DNA of 64,000 nt from Hymenobacter busanensis (lineage in GTDB: Bacteria > Bacteroidota > Bacteroidia > Cytophagales > Hymenobacteraceae): positions 620,001-684,000 of the forward strand of contig NZ_VTWU01000001.1 of NCBI RefSeq assembly GCF_008727865.1, in the 5' to 3' direction. Position numbers and translations under genes: made by a program. Shown here in pieces: positions 43,405 to 53,163 of this stretch. The first letter of the stretch is position 1, and the number at the start of each line of letters is the position of its first letter. The notes below the pieces were generated by a model, which was not told where the DNA came from, ran no database searches, and saw nothing but the letters and a program-made list of their open reading frames with translations.

Positions 43405-43755
43405 CTAATCCGCCAAAGCTTTTTTGCTTTGGCGGGCTTGTTATAAGGTGTTGCCAAACGCCGTCTAAAGCGCACTAGGAAGCCCGAAAACGGCAAAACT
43501 TGTCGGCAAAGCTGGTGGTCGAGTAGTTATTGCAGCCATTCTCACACTGCCTTTCGTTGTGGTGCCGTTGCACAAAATAGGAGGGCTTCTGCTGATGATT
43601 GTCGGGAGCAGTCGGTAAAAAACGACTTGCGTTTCAACGTTTGAAAGGCCCTTTGCGTAAGAATTTCCGCCAATGTTGCTACCTTGGGCAACCACAGGCT
43701 TGCATTGTAACCTGTCTACTCATTCAACCCCATTCCTCAACTCTTTCTTTCACCC
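43405..43755. other. Gap between tRNA-Arg and the first T9SS propeller gene
   Basis: The 351 bases hold the tRNA hairpin and the leader of the 43756 gene. A possible promoter is TTTG at 43652-43655 with TACCTTGG at 43680-43687, but its 24-base spacing is long. No gene is seen. Confidence 0.45.
43410..43441 (+). terminator. Hairpin after tRNA-Arg
   Basis: Ten-base stem CCGCCAAAGC/GCTTTGGCGG (43410-43419 with 43426-43435) around six T. The downstream T run is short (CTTGTTAT). Confidence 0.6.
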
Positions 43756-45210
43756 ATGAAAAGAATTGTACTTTCCTTGGCGTTGCTAGGAGCTCTTGTG
43801 AGCCAAAAAGCAGCGGCACAGGCCTTCTGGACCCCGCAAAACAACGTTTACAACACCGCAACGGGCTTGGGCAATGGCTTCCGCCTGGCTTACGTATCGG
43901 TAGGCGTTGCTAACAGCAACGTGGTGTGGGCTGTTGGTGGTGATTTGCCGCCGACTACTACTCCTCCTACCAACTACACCTTCAACAAATGGGCTAAGAG
44001 CACCGACGGCGGCGCTACCTGGACCAAAGGTGATCTGCAGATTGGCACCGGCTACACCGTGGGCCAATTCGTTGCCATCGACGCCAACACGGCTTTCGTG
44101 ATGAGCTACGGTGCTACCACGGGTGGTGGCGAAGTTCGCCGCACGACGGACGGTGGTGCTACCTGGGTAAACCTGAACGGTGCCAACCAAGTGAACTTCA
44201 CCTTGGCTGGTTCGTTCCCCGATGCCATGACGTTCTTCGACGCCAACAACGGCGTTGTATTCGGTGACCCGCAGCCGGCTGGCACCGGCCCGTTCCAAGT
44301 GTACACCACCAGCAACGGCGGCAACACCTGGACGCGCGTGCCCGCTGCCAACCTGCCGACTCCGGCTAACGCTGATGAGTATGCGCTGGTAGGTTCTATC
44401 GACCGCATCGGCAGCACCGTGTGGGTGGGTGGCACGAACCAAGGCGGCGGCAACGCCCGCGTGTTCAAGTCGACCGACATGGGCCTGACCTGGACGGCTG
44501 GTTCGACTCCCTTCCCGGACATTTCGAACGTAAACTTTACCAATGCCACTAATGGTATGGTATCGAGTGCGCCGGACATTGCTGTTTCCAACAATGGTGG
44601 TACTTCGTTTACGCCCGTATCTTACACGGGGCCGTTCTACGGCCAGTACGACGTGGAAGCAGTTCCGGGCGTAGCAGGTACGTTCGTAGCTTCGGGCTAC
44701 CGCGACCCGCTGACCACCGCCAACGACTACGGTACCGTAATTACGAGAAACAGCGGCCAGACCTGGCGTCAGATTGACTCCACGATTGTGCGTTACGACA
44801 TCGAAATCGTAAGCGACGCGCTGGGCTACGCCGTGGGTAACAACACCAACCCGGCTGCTGGTCAGAACCCCGGCACCAACCGTGCTGTGTACCGCAACTC
44901 GCGTCCCTTCACGCAGGCTATCCTGAGCGCCCGCAACGAGGCCAAGAACACGCTGGCCCTGTCGGTATACCCGAACCCGAGCCGCGACGGTATCTTCACG
45001 CTGGAACTGCCCCGCGCCAACCGCGAGCAGAAAGATGTACGAGTATTCGATGCCCTGGGCCGCGAAGTATTCCGTCGTCAGTTGAACGCTACGTCGGCTA
45101 CCGCAGCCAATGGCTTGCCGCTCGACCTGAGCAGCCTGAAAGCCGGCGTGTACACGCTGGAGCTGACCACGACCGACGGCACCGGCCGTCAGAAATTGGT
45201 TATCGAATAA
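43756..45210 (+). CDS. T9SS type A secreted propeller protein, tandem paralogue 1 (probably highly expressed)
   Basis: A 484-residue exported protein. Signal peptide MKRIVLSLALLGALVSQKAA with a cut near AQA. Asp-box blades include KSTDGGATWTKGD, RTTDGGATWVNL, TTSNGGNTWTRV and KSTDMGLTWTAG. The type A sorting domain is SVYPNPSRDGIFTLELPR ending in GRQKLVIE. Codon use differs from most of the window: GGT, GCT, CGT, GTT and ACT are frequent where neighbours use GGC and GCC, which in fast-growing bacteria marks heavily expressed genes. It is followed by a strong terminator and then by a close paralogue. Confidence 0.9.
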   Translation: MKRIVLSLALLGALVSQKAAAQAFWTPQNNVYNTATGLGNGFRLAYVSVGVANSNVVWAVGGDLPPTTTPPTNYTFNKWAKSTDGGATWTKGDLQIGTGYTVGQFVAIDANTAFVMSYGATTGGGEVRRTTDGGATWVNLNGANQVNFTLAGSFPDAMTFFDANNGVVFGDPQPAGTGPFQVYTTSNGGNTWTRVPAANLPTPANADEYALVGSIDRIGSTVWVGGTNQGGGNARVFKSTDMGLTWTAGSTPFPDISNVNFTNATNGMVSSAPDIAVSNNGGTSFTPVSYTGPFYGQYDVEAVPGVAGTFVASGYRDPLTTANDYGTVITRNSGQTWRQIDSTIVRYDIEIVSDALGYAVGNNTNPAAGQNPGTNRAVYRNSRPFTQAILSARNEAKNTLALSVYPNPSRDGIFTLELPRANREQKDVRVFDALGREVFRRQLNATSATAANGLPLDLSSLKAGVYTLELTTTDGTGRQKLVIE

Positions 45211-45232
45211 TCATTCGACAAATCAACTCTCT

Positions 45233-45267
45233 AAAAAGACCTGCTGAGCAATCGGCAGGTCTTTTTT
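45233..45267 (+). terminator. Terminator after T9SS propeller paralogue 1
   Basis: Twelve-base stem AAAAAGACCTGC/GCAGGTCTTTTT (45233-45244 with 45255-45266) ending in a T run, 22 bases past the stop. Confidence 0.88.
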
Positions 45268-45450
45268 GTTTAGACAAAGTGTCGTTACGCTCAGCGGCTA
45301 CAGCAATTGGTCGGATGATAAATACAGCAAATTTTAACCTCGCTCAACGTAGCAGAGCGGAAAAGCAGGCACACATAGGAAGCCTTTTTAGGAAATTGTG
45401 TAAACTGTCAGCAGGCACTATCATGCCTTGGGCTTCAAATGATTTACGGT

Positions 45451-46899
45451 ATGCTCCAACGGTTACTCTTGGGTACAACCTTTGTATTGTCTGTCGCCTT
45501 GCAGGTTGGAGCGCAAACTTTTTATCGACACTGGACGCCATTGCCGGGTATCTACAACCCGAGCGCAGGACTTGGAAACGGCTTTCGGGTGAGCTTTGTG
45601 TCGGTGGGTGTGGCTAACTCCAATGTGGTCTGGGGCATTGGCGGTGAATTGCCACCTACCACCGCTCCTCCCAGTAGCTATGTGTTTAATAAGTGGGTGC
45701 GCAGTACCGATGGCGGCACAACCTGGACAACGGGAAATCTGCAAATCAGTACGGGATATACAGTTGGTCAACTAGTAGCCATAGATGCCCAGACGGCTTT
45801 CATGCTGACATATAATGGCATTGGTGGAGGAGGCGAGGTACGCCGCACGACGGACGGCGGCGCCACGTGGGTAAACCTGAACGGCCCAAACCAAATGAAC
45901 TTCACCTTGGCTGGCTCATGGCCCGACGCCATGACTTTCTTCGACGCCAACAACGGCGTCGTGTTCGGCGACCCGCAACCTAGCGTTACAGGGGCGTTTC
46001 AAGTGTATACTACTGCCGATGGCGGCAGTACCTGGACACGTGTGCCCGCGGCCAACCTACCAGCGCCAATCGGTGCTGACGAGTACGCCAATATTGGTTC
46101 CATTGCCAAAATCGGCAGCACGGTGTGGGTAGGCGGTACCAACCAAGGCGGCGGAAATGCCCGCGTGTTCAAGTCAACCAATATGGGGCGGACTTGGACG
46201 GTCGGCAACACCCCTTTCCCGGATGTACTAAAAATTGCCTTTTCAACACCTACCCATGGGTTAATTGCCAGTGCACCGGATTTGGCATCCACTACCAACG
46301 GCGGAACTTCCTTTACGACGGTGGCTTATTCCGGGCCTTTTTACGCACAGTATGATCTTGCCTCTGTGCCGGGCCGCCCCGGCCTCTACGTGGCCACAGG
46401 CTACCGCGACCCCCTTACGACGGCTAACGACTACGGCTCCGTCATTACCAGCTCAAGCGGGTTTTTCTGGCGCCAAATCGATTCCACCGCGGTACGTTAC
46501 GACCTCGATATTGTGAGCGACAATTTGGGCTATGCTGCGGGCAACAACCCAAACTCGGCCGTTGGCAGCCCGCCAGGCGTCCATCGTGCCATGTGGAAGA
46601 ATACCCAAACCTTCTGGTTTATCTGTGACTTTCTGCCTTCGCGGGTGGGCTCAGCAGCAGCCCGGCGGGAGGTCTACCCCAATCCCAGCTCAAACGGGCA
46701 GTTCACAGTGGATCTACCACGAGGCAGTCAAGCTCTCAATGTCTTCGATGCTTTGGGCCGGCAGGTATTAGCCCGGCAACTTGCCGGTTCCGCTGCCGGC
46801 ATGATACAGGTCGATTTGAGCCGGCAACCGGCTGGAATATACACCCTCCAAATCAGCAGCGAAACGGGCGTGTCCCACCAAAAAATCCAGATTGAGTAG
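45451..46899 (+). CDS. T9SS type A secreted propeller protein, tandem paralogue 2
   Basis: A 482-residue exported protein that aligns along its whole length with the preceding gene. In the N-terminal 130 mature residues about three quarters match (GVANSNVVW, STGYTVGQ, GEVRRTTDGGATWVNLNG, FTLAGSWPDAMTFFDANNG). The signal peptide is MLQRLLLGTTFVLSVALQVG from the ATG at 45451; an ATG four codons earlier is possible. The C-terminus is a type A sorting domain (EVYPNPSSNGQFTVDLPR ending in HQKIQIE). Codon use is more ordinary and GC slightly lower than in paralogue 1. The arrangement shows a tandem duplication with diverging expression. Confidence 0.88.
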   Translation: MLQRLLLGTTFVLSVALQVGAQTFYRHWTPLPGIYNPSAGLGNGFRVSFVSVGVANSNVVWGIGGELPPTTAPPSSYVFNKWVRSTDGGTTWTTGNLQISTGYTVGQLVAIDAQTAFMLTYNGIGGGGEVRRTTDGGATWVNLNGPNQMNFTLAGSWPDAMTFFDANNGVVFGDPQPSVTGAFQVYTTADGGSTWTRVPAANLPAPIGADEYANIGSIAKIGSTVWVGGTNQGGGNARVFKSTNMGRTWTVGNTPFPDVLKIAFSTPTHGLIASAPDLASTTNGGTSFTTVAYSGPFYAQYDLASVPGRPGLYVATGYRDPLTTANDYGSVITSSSGFFWRQIDSTAVRYDLDIVSDNLGYAAGNNPNSAVGSPPGVHRAMWKNTQTFWFICDFLPSRVGSAAARREVYPNPSSNGQFTVDLPRGSQALNVFDALGRQVLARQLAGSAAGMIQVDLSRQPAGIYTLQISSETGVSHQKIQIE

Positions 46900-46920
46900 G
46901 CCAATGCGGACCTGTTGCCG

Positions 46921-46957
46921 AAAGCCCGTTTTCCAGTCTGGAAAACGGGCCTTTTTA
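46921..46957 (+). terminator. Terminator after T9SS propeller paralogue 2
   Basis: Twelve-base stem GCCCGTTTTCCA/TGGAAAACGGGC (46924-46935 with 46939-46950) with a 3-base loop and a following CTTTTT. Confidence 0.88.
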
Positions 46958-47013
46958 TACGACTTTCCTAGCGTAAAAACGCCCGAAAACGTAGTAGAAA
47001 AGGGATGTTTCGG

Positions 47014-47021
47014 TATCTTCG
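47014..47021 (+). promoter_or_regulatory. -7-like element (TATCTTCG) upstream of gyrB
   Basis: Seven of eight positions fit TAnnTTTG. It is 61 bases before the gyrB ATG. No TTG is seen at the right spacing, so support is partial. Confidence 0.35.
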
Positions 47022-47073
47022 CGTGTTCTAGCAACAGCTACATTTCAAGTCGCATTCTGCGGCTGAATTTTAA

Positions 47074-49068
<1,995 letters not shown>

Positions 49069-49081
49069 GCTCCAGTAACCG

Positions 49082-49109
49082 AAAAAGCCCGCCGCGTGCG
49101 GGCTTTTTT
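49082..49109 (+). terminator. Terminator after gyrB
   Basis: Eleven-base stem AAAAAGCCCGC/GCGGGCTTTTT (49082-49092 with 49098-49108), 5-base loop, six T. Confidence 0.9.
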
Positions 49110-49144
49110 ATTGGGCATGCCGAGTAAATCCGGCCGTGAAAACG

Positions 49145-49173
49145 GTCATGCAGAGCCGCAGGCGAAGCATGAC
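49145..49173. repeat. Short relative of the intergenic hairpin repeat (copy C)
   Basis: GTCATGC (49145-49151) and GCATGAC (49167-49173) are inverted ends around AGAGCCGCAGGCGAA. The end sequences match those of copies A and B, so this looks like a minimal or deleted form. It lies between gyrB and ridA. Confidence 0.5.
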
Positions 49174-49195
49174 GGGCAAGAACAGATAAGCTACA

Positions 49196-49573
49196 ATGCG
49201 ACAACTCATTTCTTCCGGTTCGCCGTGGGAAGGGCCGGTGGGCTACTCCCGGGCCGTGCGCGTGGGCAACGTGGTGGAAGTAGCCGGCACCACGGCCATG
49301 GACGACGACGTGGTAACCGGTGCCGATGCGTACAGCCAAGCAAAACGGGCTTTGGAGAAGATTGCCGACGCGCTGCACGCCGCCGGCGCCACGATGGAGC
49401 ACGTCGTGCGCACGCGCATCTTCGTAACCGATATTGCGCAGTGGCCGGAAGTGGGCCGGGCGCACGGCGAAGTGTTCGGAAATATTCGCCCGGCCTCATC
49501 CATGCTCGAGGTTCGCGCGTTAATTGATGCACGGCTGCTTGTTGAAATCGAGGCTACCGCCGTTATTTCGTAA
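49196..49573 (+). CDS. RidA family protein (enamine/imine deaminase type)
   Basis: A 125-residue YjgF/YER057c/UK114 family protein. The conserved arginine is in VVRTRIFVTDIAQW and the active-site glutamate region is ARLLVEIEATAVIS. In RidA proteins these residues hydrolyse reactive 2-aminoacrylate-type intermediates. It begins MRQLISSGSPWEGPVGYSRA, slightly different from archetypal RidA, so it may belong to a sister subgroup. It lies 48 bases before ppk1 on the same strand and may share its message. Confidence 0.9.
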   Translation: MRQLISSGSPWEGPVGYSRAVRVGNVVEVAGTTAMDDDVVTGADAYSQAKRALEKIADALHAAGATMEHVVRTRIFVTDIAQWPEVGRAHGEVFGNIRPASSMLEVRALIDARLLVEIEATAVIS

Positions 49574-49621
49574 CTCCACTTTCTCCTGAAGCCGGCGGCC
49601 GCCTTGCCTGCCGGTTCTGCT

Positions 49622-51925
49622 ATGAAGATTTTCAAGTCCTCGGACCTCATCCGCAAAAGCAAATACATCAGCCGCGACCTGAGCTGGCTGCGCTTCAACT
49701 ACCGCGTGCTCGACCAAGTGCGCGACGACAGCCGGTCGTTGTTTGAGCGGCTGCGGTTTCTGAGCATCACGGCTTCGAACCTCGACGAGTTCTTCATGAT
49801 TCGCGTCGGGTCGCTCTACAACTACCTCGACTACGGCAAGGTGCGCGTCGATTACTCGGGCCTGCGCGAGCTGCCGTTCCGGCGCAAGCTGCTCGACTTC
49901 GCCCACCGCTTCGTGCACGACCAGTCGCAGGCGTATCTGCAGGAGCTGCGGCCCAACTTCGCCCGCAACGGCTTCGACATTCTGCGGGTGGATGAGCTGA
50001 GCGACGTGGAGCAGAAAAAAGCCGACGGCTACTTCAAAAACACGGTTTTTCCGCTGCTCACGCCGATGGTGTACGACTCGTACCACGGCTTCCCGCTGAT
50101 GATGAACCAGTCGCTCACGTTTGGCGTGGTCACGCGCATGGGCGAAGGCAACGACATCGGGCAGGAGCGGCTCACCTTCGTGCAGCTGCCGCTGAACTTG
50201 TCGCGCTTCTTTGAGCTGCAGCGCAAGGACCGCGTGGTGTTTGTCCCGCTGGAGGAAATCGTGCGCGCCAACCTCGACAAGCTGTTCCGCAACGTGGCCA
50301 TCGAGTCGGCCACGCTCTTCCGCATCACCCGCAACGGCGACTTCACGCTGGAAGAGTCGGAAGACATCGACGTCGACTTCATCAAGGAAATTCAGCAGGG
50401 CCTGAAAACCCGCAAGCGCGGCCGTGTGGTGCGCCTGGAAGTAGAGCCCGGCGCCTCGCCCATGCTCATGCAGGTGCTGCGCGAGCGGTGGCGCATCGAC
50501 AACGGCAACGTGTTCGTCATCGATTCGCTCATCGATTTGCGCGGCCTCACGCAGATTGTGAAGCACGCCAACTTCCGCGACAAGCTGCCCAAGCTGCCGG
50601 CGCCAGTAGCCCCGCTGAGTTTGCCCGACGGGGCCGAAGACAACCTCTTCGAGTTCCTGAAAACCCACGACGTGCTGCTGCACCACCCCTACAACAGCAT
50701 CGAGCCCGTCGTGCGCCTGCTGGAGCTGGCAGCCGAAGACCCGCACGTGCTGGGTATCAAGCAGACGATTTACCGCCTCGCCGACGACTCGCGCGTGACG
50801 GCGGCACTGCTGAAGGCGGCCGAAAACGGCAAGCACGTCTCGGTACTGTTTGAGGTGAAGGCGCGCTTCGACGAGGAGCGCAACATCCGGGAGGGTGCGC
50901 GGCTGGAAAAGGCCGGTTGCTTCGTCATCTACGGCGTGAGCAAGTACAAGACGCACACCAAGATGGCCATGATCATCCGTAAGGAAGGCGAGAAGGTAAC
51001 GCGCTACGTGCACCTGGGCTCGGGCAACTACAACGAGCAAACCTCGCGCCTCTATACCGATGTGAGCCTGCTCACCAGCAACGACGTGTACGGCCACGAC
51101 GTGTCGGAATTCTTCAATGTGATTACCGGCCACTCGCAGCCCGACGACTACGAATACCTGATTACGGCCCCGCGCGACATGCGCCAGCAGCTCATCCAGC
51201 TCATTCGCGACGAGGCCAAAAACGCCAAGCGCGGGCTGCCGTCGGGCATTGTTATCAAAATGAACTCGTTGGAAGACCGCGAGGTCATCGACGAGTTCTA
51301 CAAAGCCTCGAAGGCGGGTGTGCCCATCCGGCTCATCGTGCGCGGCATTTGCTGCCTGCGCCCCGGCCGGCCCGGCCTGAGCGACAACATCGAAGTGCGC
51401 AGCCTCGTGGGCGAGTTTTTGGAGCACACGCGCCTGTTGTACTTCCACCACGGCGGGCACCCCAAGCTCTACGCCGGCTCGGCCGACATGATGGTGCGCT
51501 CCTTCGACCGCCGCATCGAGGCCTTGTTCCTGATTGCCAACCCGCAGCTGCAGCGCGAGGCCATCAACATCCTGTACTTCAACCTAAAGGACAACCACAA
51601 TACCTACCTCATGCGCGAAGACGGTGCCTATGTCAAGCGCATTCCCGCGCCCGACGAGCCTGTGTTCAACGTGCACAAAGAGTTCTACCACAAAACCTTC
51701 GATATGGTACCGCCCGAGGCGCTGTTCGAGGAGTACCTGGCCTGCGCCGTGGTGCCCTCGGCGCAGCCCGTCGGCAACGAGCCGGTGTCGCCCTCCGAAG
51801 ACCTGCTCATCGCCGACGAAGTGCTGGAACTGACCAGCGCCGATATCCTGTCGAGCGAGCCGGCCGTAACGGAGCCATTGGTGCCCGGTCCGGTGCCGCC
51901 CGTCACGGAAGCTGAGGTTGAATAA
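49622..51925 (+). CDS. ppk1: Polyphosphate kinase 1
   Basis: A 767-residue enzyme that polymerises the ATP gamma-phosphate into polyphosphate. The N domain starts YISRDLSWLRFNYRVLDQVR. The phosphorylated histidine is H445 in KTHTKMAMIIRK, followed by YVHLGSGNYNEQTSRLYTD. The second active-site histidine is H602 in GEFLEHTRLLYFHHGG. The acidic, proline-rich tail after about residue 705 is an extension without clear function. The ATG at 49622 is chosen over one six codons upstream because MKIFKSSDLIRKSKYISRDL fits the family start. ppx is convergent just downstream. Confidence 0.97.
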   Translation: MKIFKSSDLIRKSKYISRDLSWLRFNYRVLDQVRDDSRSLFERLRFLSITASNLDEFFMIRVGSLYNYLDYGKVRVDYSGLRELPFRRKLLDFAHRFVHDQSQAYLQELRPNFARNGFDILRVDELSDVEQKKADGYFKNTVFPLLTPMVYDSYHGFPLMMNQSLTFGVVTRMGEGNDIGQERLTFVQLPLNLSRFFELQRKDRVVFVPLEEIVRANLDKLFRNVAIESATLFRITRNGDFTLEESEDIDVDFIKEIQQGLKTRKRGRVVRLEVEPGASPMLMQVLRERWRIDNGNVFVIDSLIDLRGLTQIVKHANFRDKLPKLPAPVAPLSLPDGAEDNLFEFLKTHDVLLHHPYNSIEPVVRLLELAAEDPHVLGIKQTIYRLADDSRVTAALLKAAENGKHVSVLFEVKARFDEERNIREGARLEKAGCFVIYGVSKYKTHTKMAMIIRKEGEKVTRYVHLGSGNYNEQTSRLYTDVSLLTSNDVYGHDVSEFFNVITGHSQPDDYEYLITAPRDMRQQLIQLIRDEAKNAKRGLPSGIVIKMNSLEDREVIDEFYKASKAGVPIRLIVRGICCLRPGRPGLSDNIEVRSLVGEFLEHTRLLYFHHGGHPKLYAGSADMMVRSFDRRIEALFLIANPQLQREAINILYFNLKDNHNTYLMREDGAYVKRIPAPDEPVFNVHKEFYHKTFDMVPPEALFEEYLACAVVPSAQPVGNEPVSPSEDLLIADEVLELTSADILSSEPAVTEPLVPGPVPPVTEAEVE

Positions 51926-52099
51926 TGTGCTGCGCTTCGCGCCAATGTGCGTCGCTTCGCTAATGGGGGAAATGTGCTGATTGGCTGTTCCCAAGACTTT
52001 GGCTAAAAAAGAAACGCCCCGCTCGGTATTCCGAACGGGGCGTTTTGCGTGCAAGGTGCGCATTGGCACATTCATCACATAAGCGAAGCGACGCACATT
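51923..52099. repeat. AATGTGC heptamer array with 18-base inverted repeat
   Basis: AATGTGC occurs on the plus strand at 51924, 51944 and 51971, and its inverse GCACATT at 52066 and 52093. The 18 bases at 51944-51961 (AATGTGCGTCGCTTCGCT) recur perfectly inverted at 52082-52099. The arms enclose the ppk1/ppx terminator, and the right arm runs into the ppx stop codon. Confidence 0.65.
52012..52045. terminator. Bidirectional terminator between ppk1 and ppx
   Basis: Fifteen-base stem with one mismatch (52012-52026 with 52031-52045) built on AAACGCCCCG/CGGGGCGTTT, with an A run on the left and TTTT on the right. It serves both convergent genes. Confidence 0.85.
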
Positions 52100-53075
52100 A
52101 ATCCGTGAGGCTGTTGTTCTGCACCTCGGGCGACGGAATGGGTGTGCCGACGGCGTGCTTGGGCTCGATTTCGTCGAAATACTGCTCGAACAAGGTTTGC
52201 AGCATGCCGTCTTTCAGGCCGATGTCGGGCACCACCATCTGGTTGATGCCGGCCCATTCCATGGCCGAGAGGTAAATCTGGCCGGCGGGCACGATGACGT
52301 CGGCGCGGTCGGGGTTGAGCATGAGCAGGTTCACGCGCTCGTCCATGCTCATACCGCGCAGCTTGTCGAGGATACCGGCAATGCGGCGGCGCGTGATGAC
52401 CTGGTCGACGGGCTGCTGGGCGAGGCTGTAGATTTTGTTGATGTTGCCGCCGGTGCCAATGGCGCGCGTGACGTGGTGCTGGCGGGCGTTTTCTTTCACC
52501 CACTGCTCCATGCGCTGCCAGGTGTCCTGCAGGCCTTCGCCCGGCTGGCCATTCTGCTGCAGGCGCCGGATGGAACCCACCTCAAACGACTGCGAGGCCA
52601 CCTTGCGGCGGTCGTGGTAGAGGTTGAACTCGGTGCTGCCGCCGCCCACATCGATGTGCAGGTAGTGGCGCTTGTCCTCCAACTGGTGCATAATCACGCT
52701 GTTGATGTAGGCCGCTTCGGCCTGCCCATCGATAATCTGCACCGCAATGCCCAACTCGCGCTGCATGCGCTCGGCAATGGCCGCGCCGTTCTGGGCCGAG
52801 CGCATGGCCGAGGTGGCGCACACCAAGTGGTGGGCCACGTCGTGCACTTCCATCAGCAGCTTGAGTGCGTGAATGAACTTGACAAACTTTTCCTCCTTTT
52901 CGGGCGAAATGCGGCCGGTGGCAAACACGTCTTCGCCCAGGCGCAAGGGGTAGCGCACGTATTCCACCCGCTTGAGCCGGTAGTGGCCTTCGTACTCTAA
53001 AACGGCCGAAATCTGGCAACGAACTGCGTTGGAGCCGATGTCGATAGCGGCCAGTTTGAGCAACGGAAATTCCAT
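52098..53075 (-). CDS. ppx: Exopolyphosphatase (Ppx/GppA family)
   Basis: A 325-residue ASKHA-fold phosphatase. Phosphate-binding motifs are KLAAIDIGSNAVRCQISAV at the start and YLHIDVGGGSTEFNLY, with TGGNINKIYSL further on. It hydrolyses polyphosphate or pppGpp; the short form without the C-terminal HD domain fits most bacterial Ppx of this type. It is convergent with ppk1, so synthesis and breakdown genes face each other. Its -7 element TATCTTTG at 53107-53114 lies directly against the terminator of the upstream fusion gene. Confidence 0.92.
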   Translation of the reverse strand: MEFPLLKLAAIDIGSNAVRCQISAVLEYEGHYRLKRVEYVRYPLRLGEDVFATGRISPEKEEKFVKFIHALKLLMEVHDVAHHLVCATSAMRSAQNGAAIAERMQRELGIAVQIIDGQAEAAYINSVIMHQLEDKRHYLHIDVGGGSTEFNLYHDRRKVASQSFEVGSIRRLQQNGQPGEGLQDTWQRMEQWVKENARQHHVTRAIGTGGNINKIYSLAQQPVDQVITRRRIAGILDKLRGMSMDERVNLLMLNPDRADVIVPAGQIYLSAMEWAGINQMVVPDIGLKDGMLQTLFEQYFDEIEPKHAVGTPIPSPEVQNNSLTD

Positions 53076-53106
53076 AGCGAGGCGGAAGAAGCGGTGAGAA
53101 GGCCAG

Positions 53107-53114
53107 CAAAGATA
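53107..53114 (-). promoter_or_regulatory. -7 element (TATCTTTG) of ppx
   Basis: Exact TAnnTTTG on the minus strand, 31 bases before the ppx ATG. The region where a -33 TTG would lie is occupied by the stem of a terminator hairpin. Confidence 0.5.
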
Positions 53115-53141
53115 AAAGGCCGGACGTTAGCCCGGCCTTCT
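53115..53141 (-). terminator. Terminator after the phosphatase-barrel fusion gene
   Basis: Stem AAGGCCGG/CCGGCCTT with a 7-9 base loop, followed on the minus strand by TTTTATCTTTG. The T run merges with the ppx -7 element. It lies 22 bases past the stop at 53164. Confidence 0.7.
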
Positions 53142-53163
53142 AGGTAGTCGGCATGCCGAACGG

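Noticed and set aside
49520-51460. A 646-codon minus-strand frame opposite ppk1
   Set aside because: Same artefact: mirror of the ppk1 reading frame, low-complexity translation.
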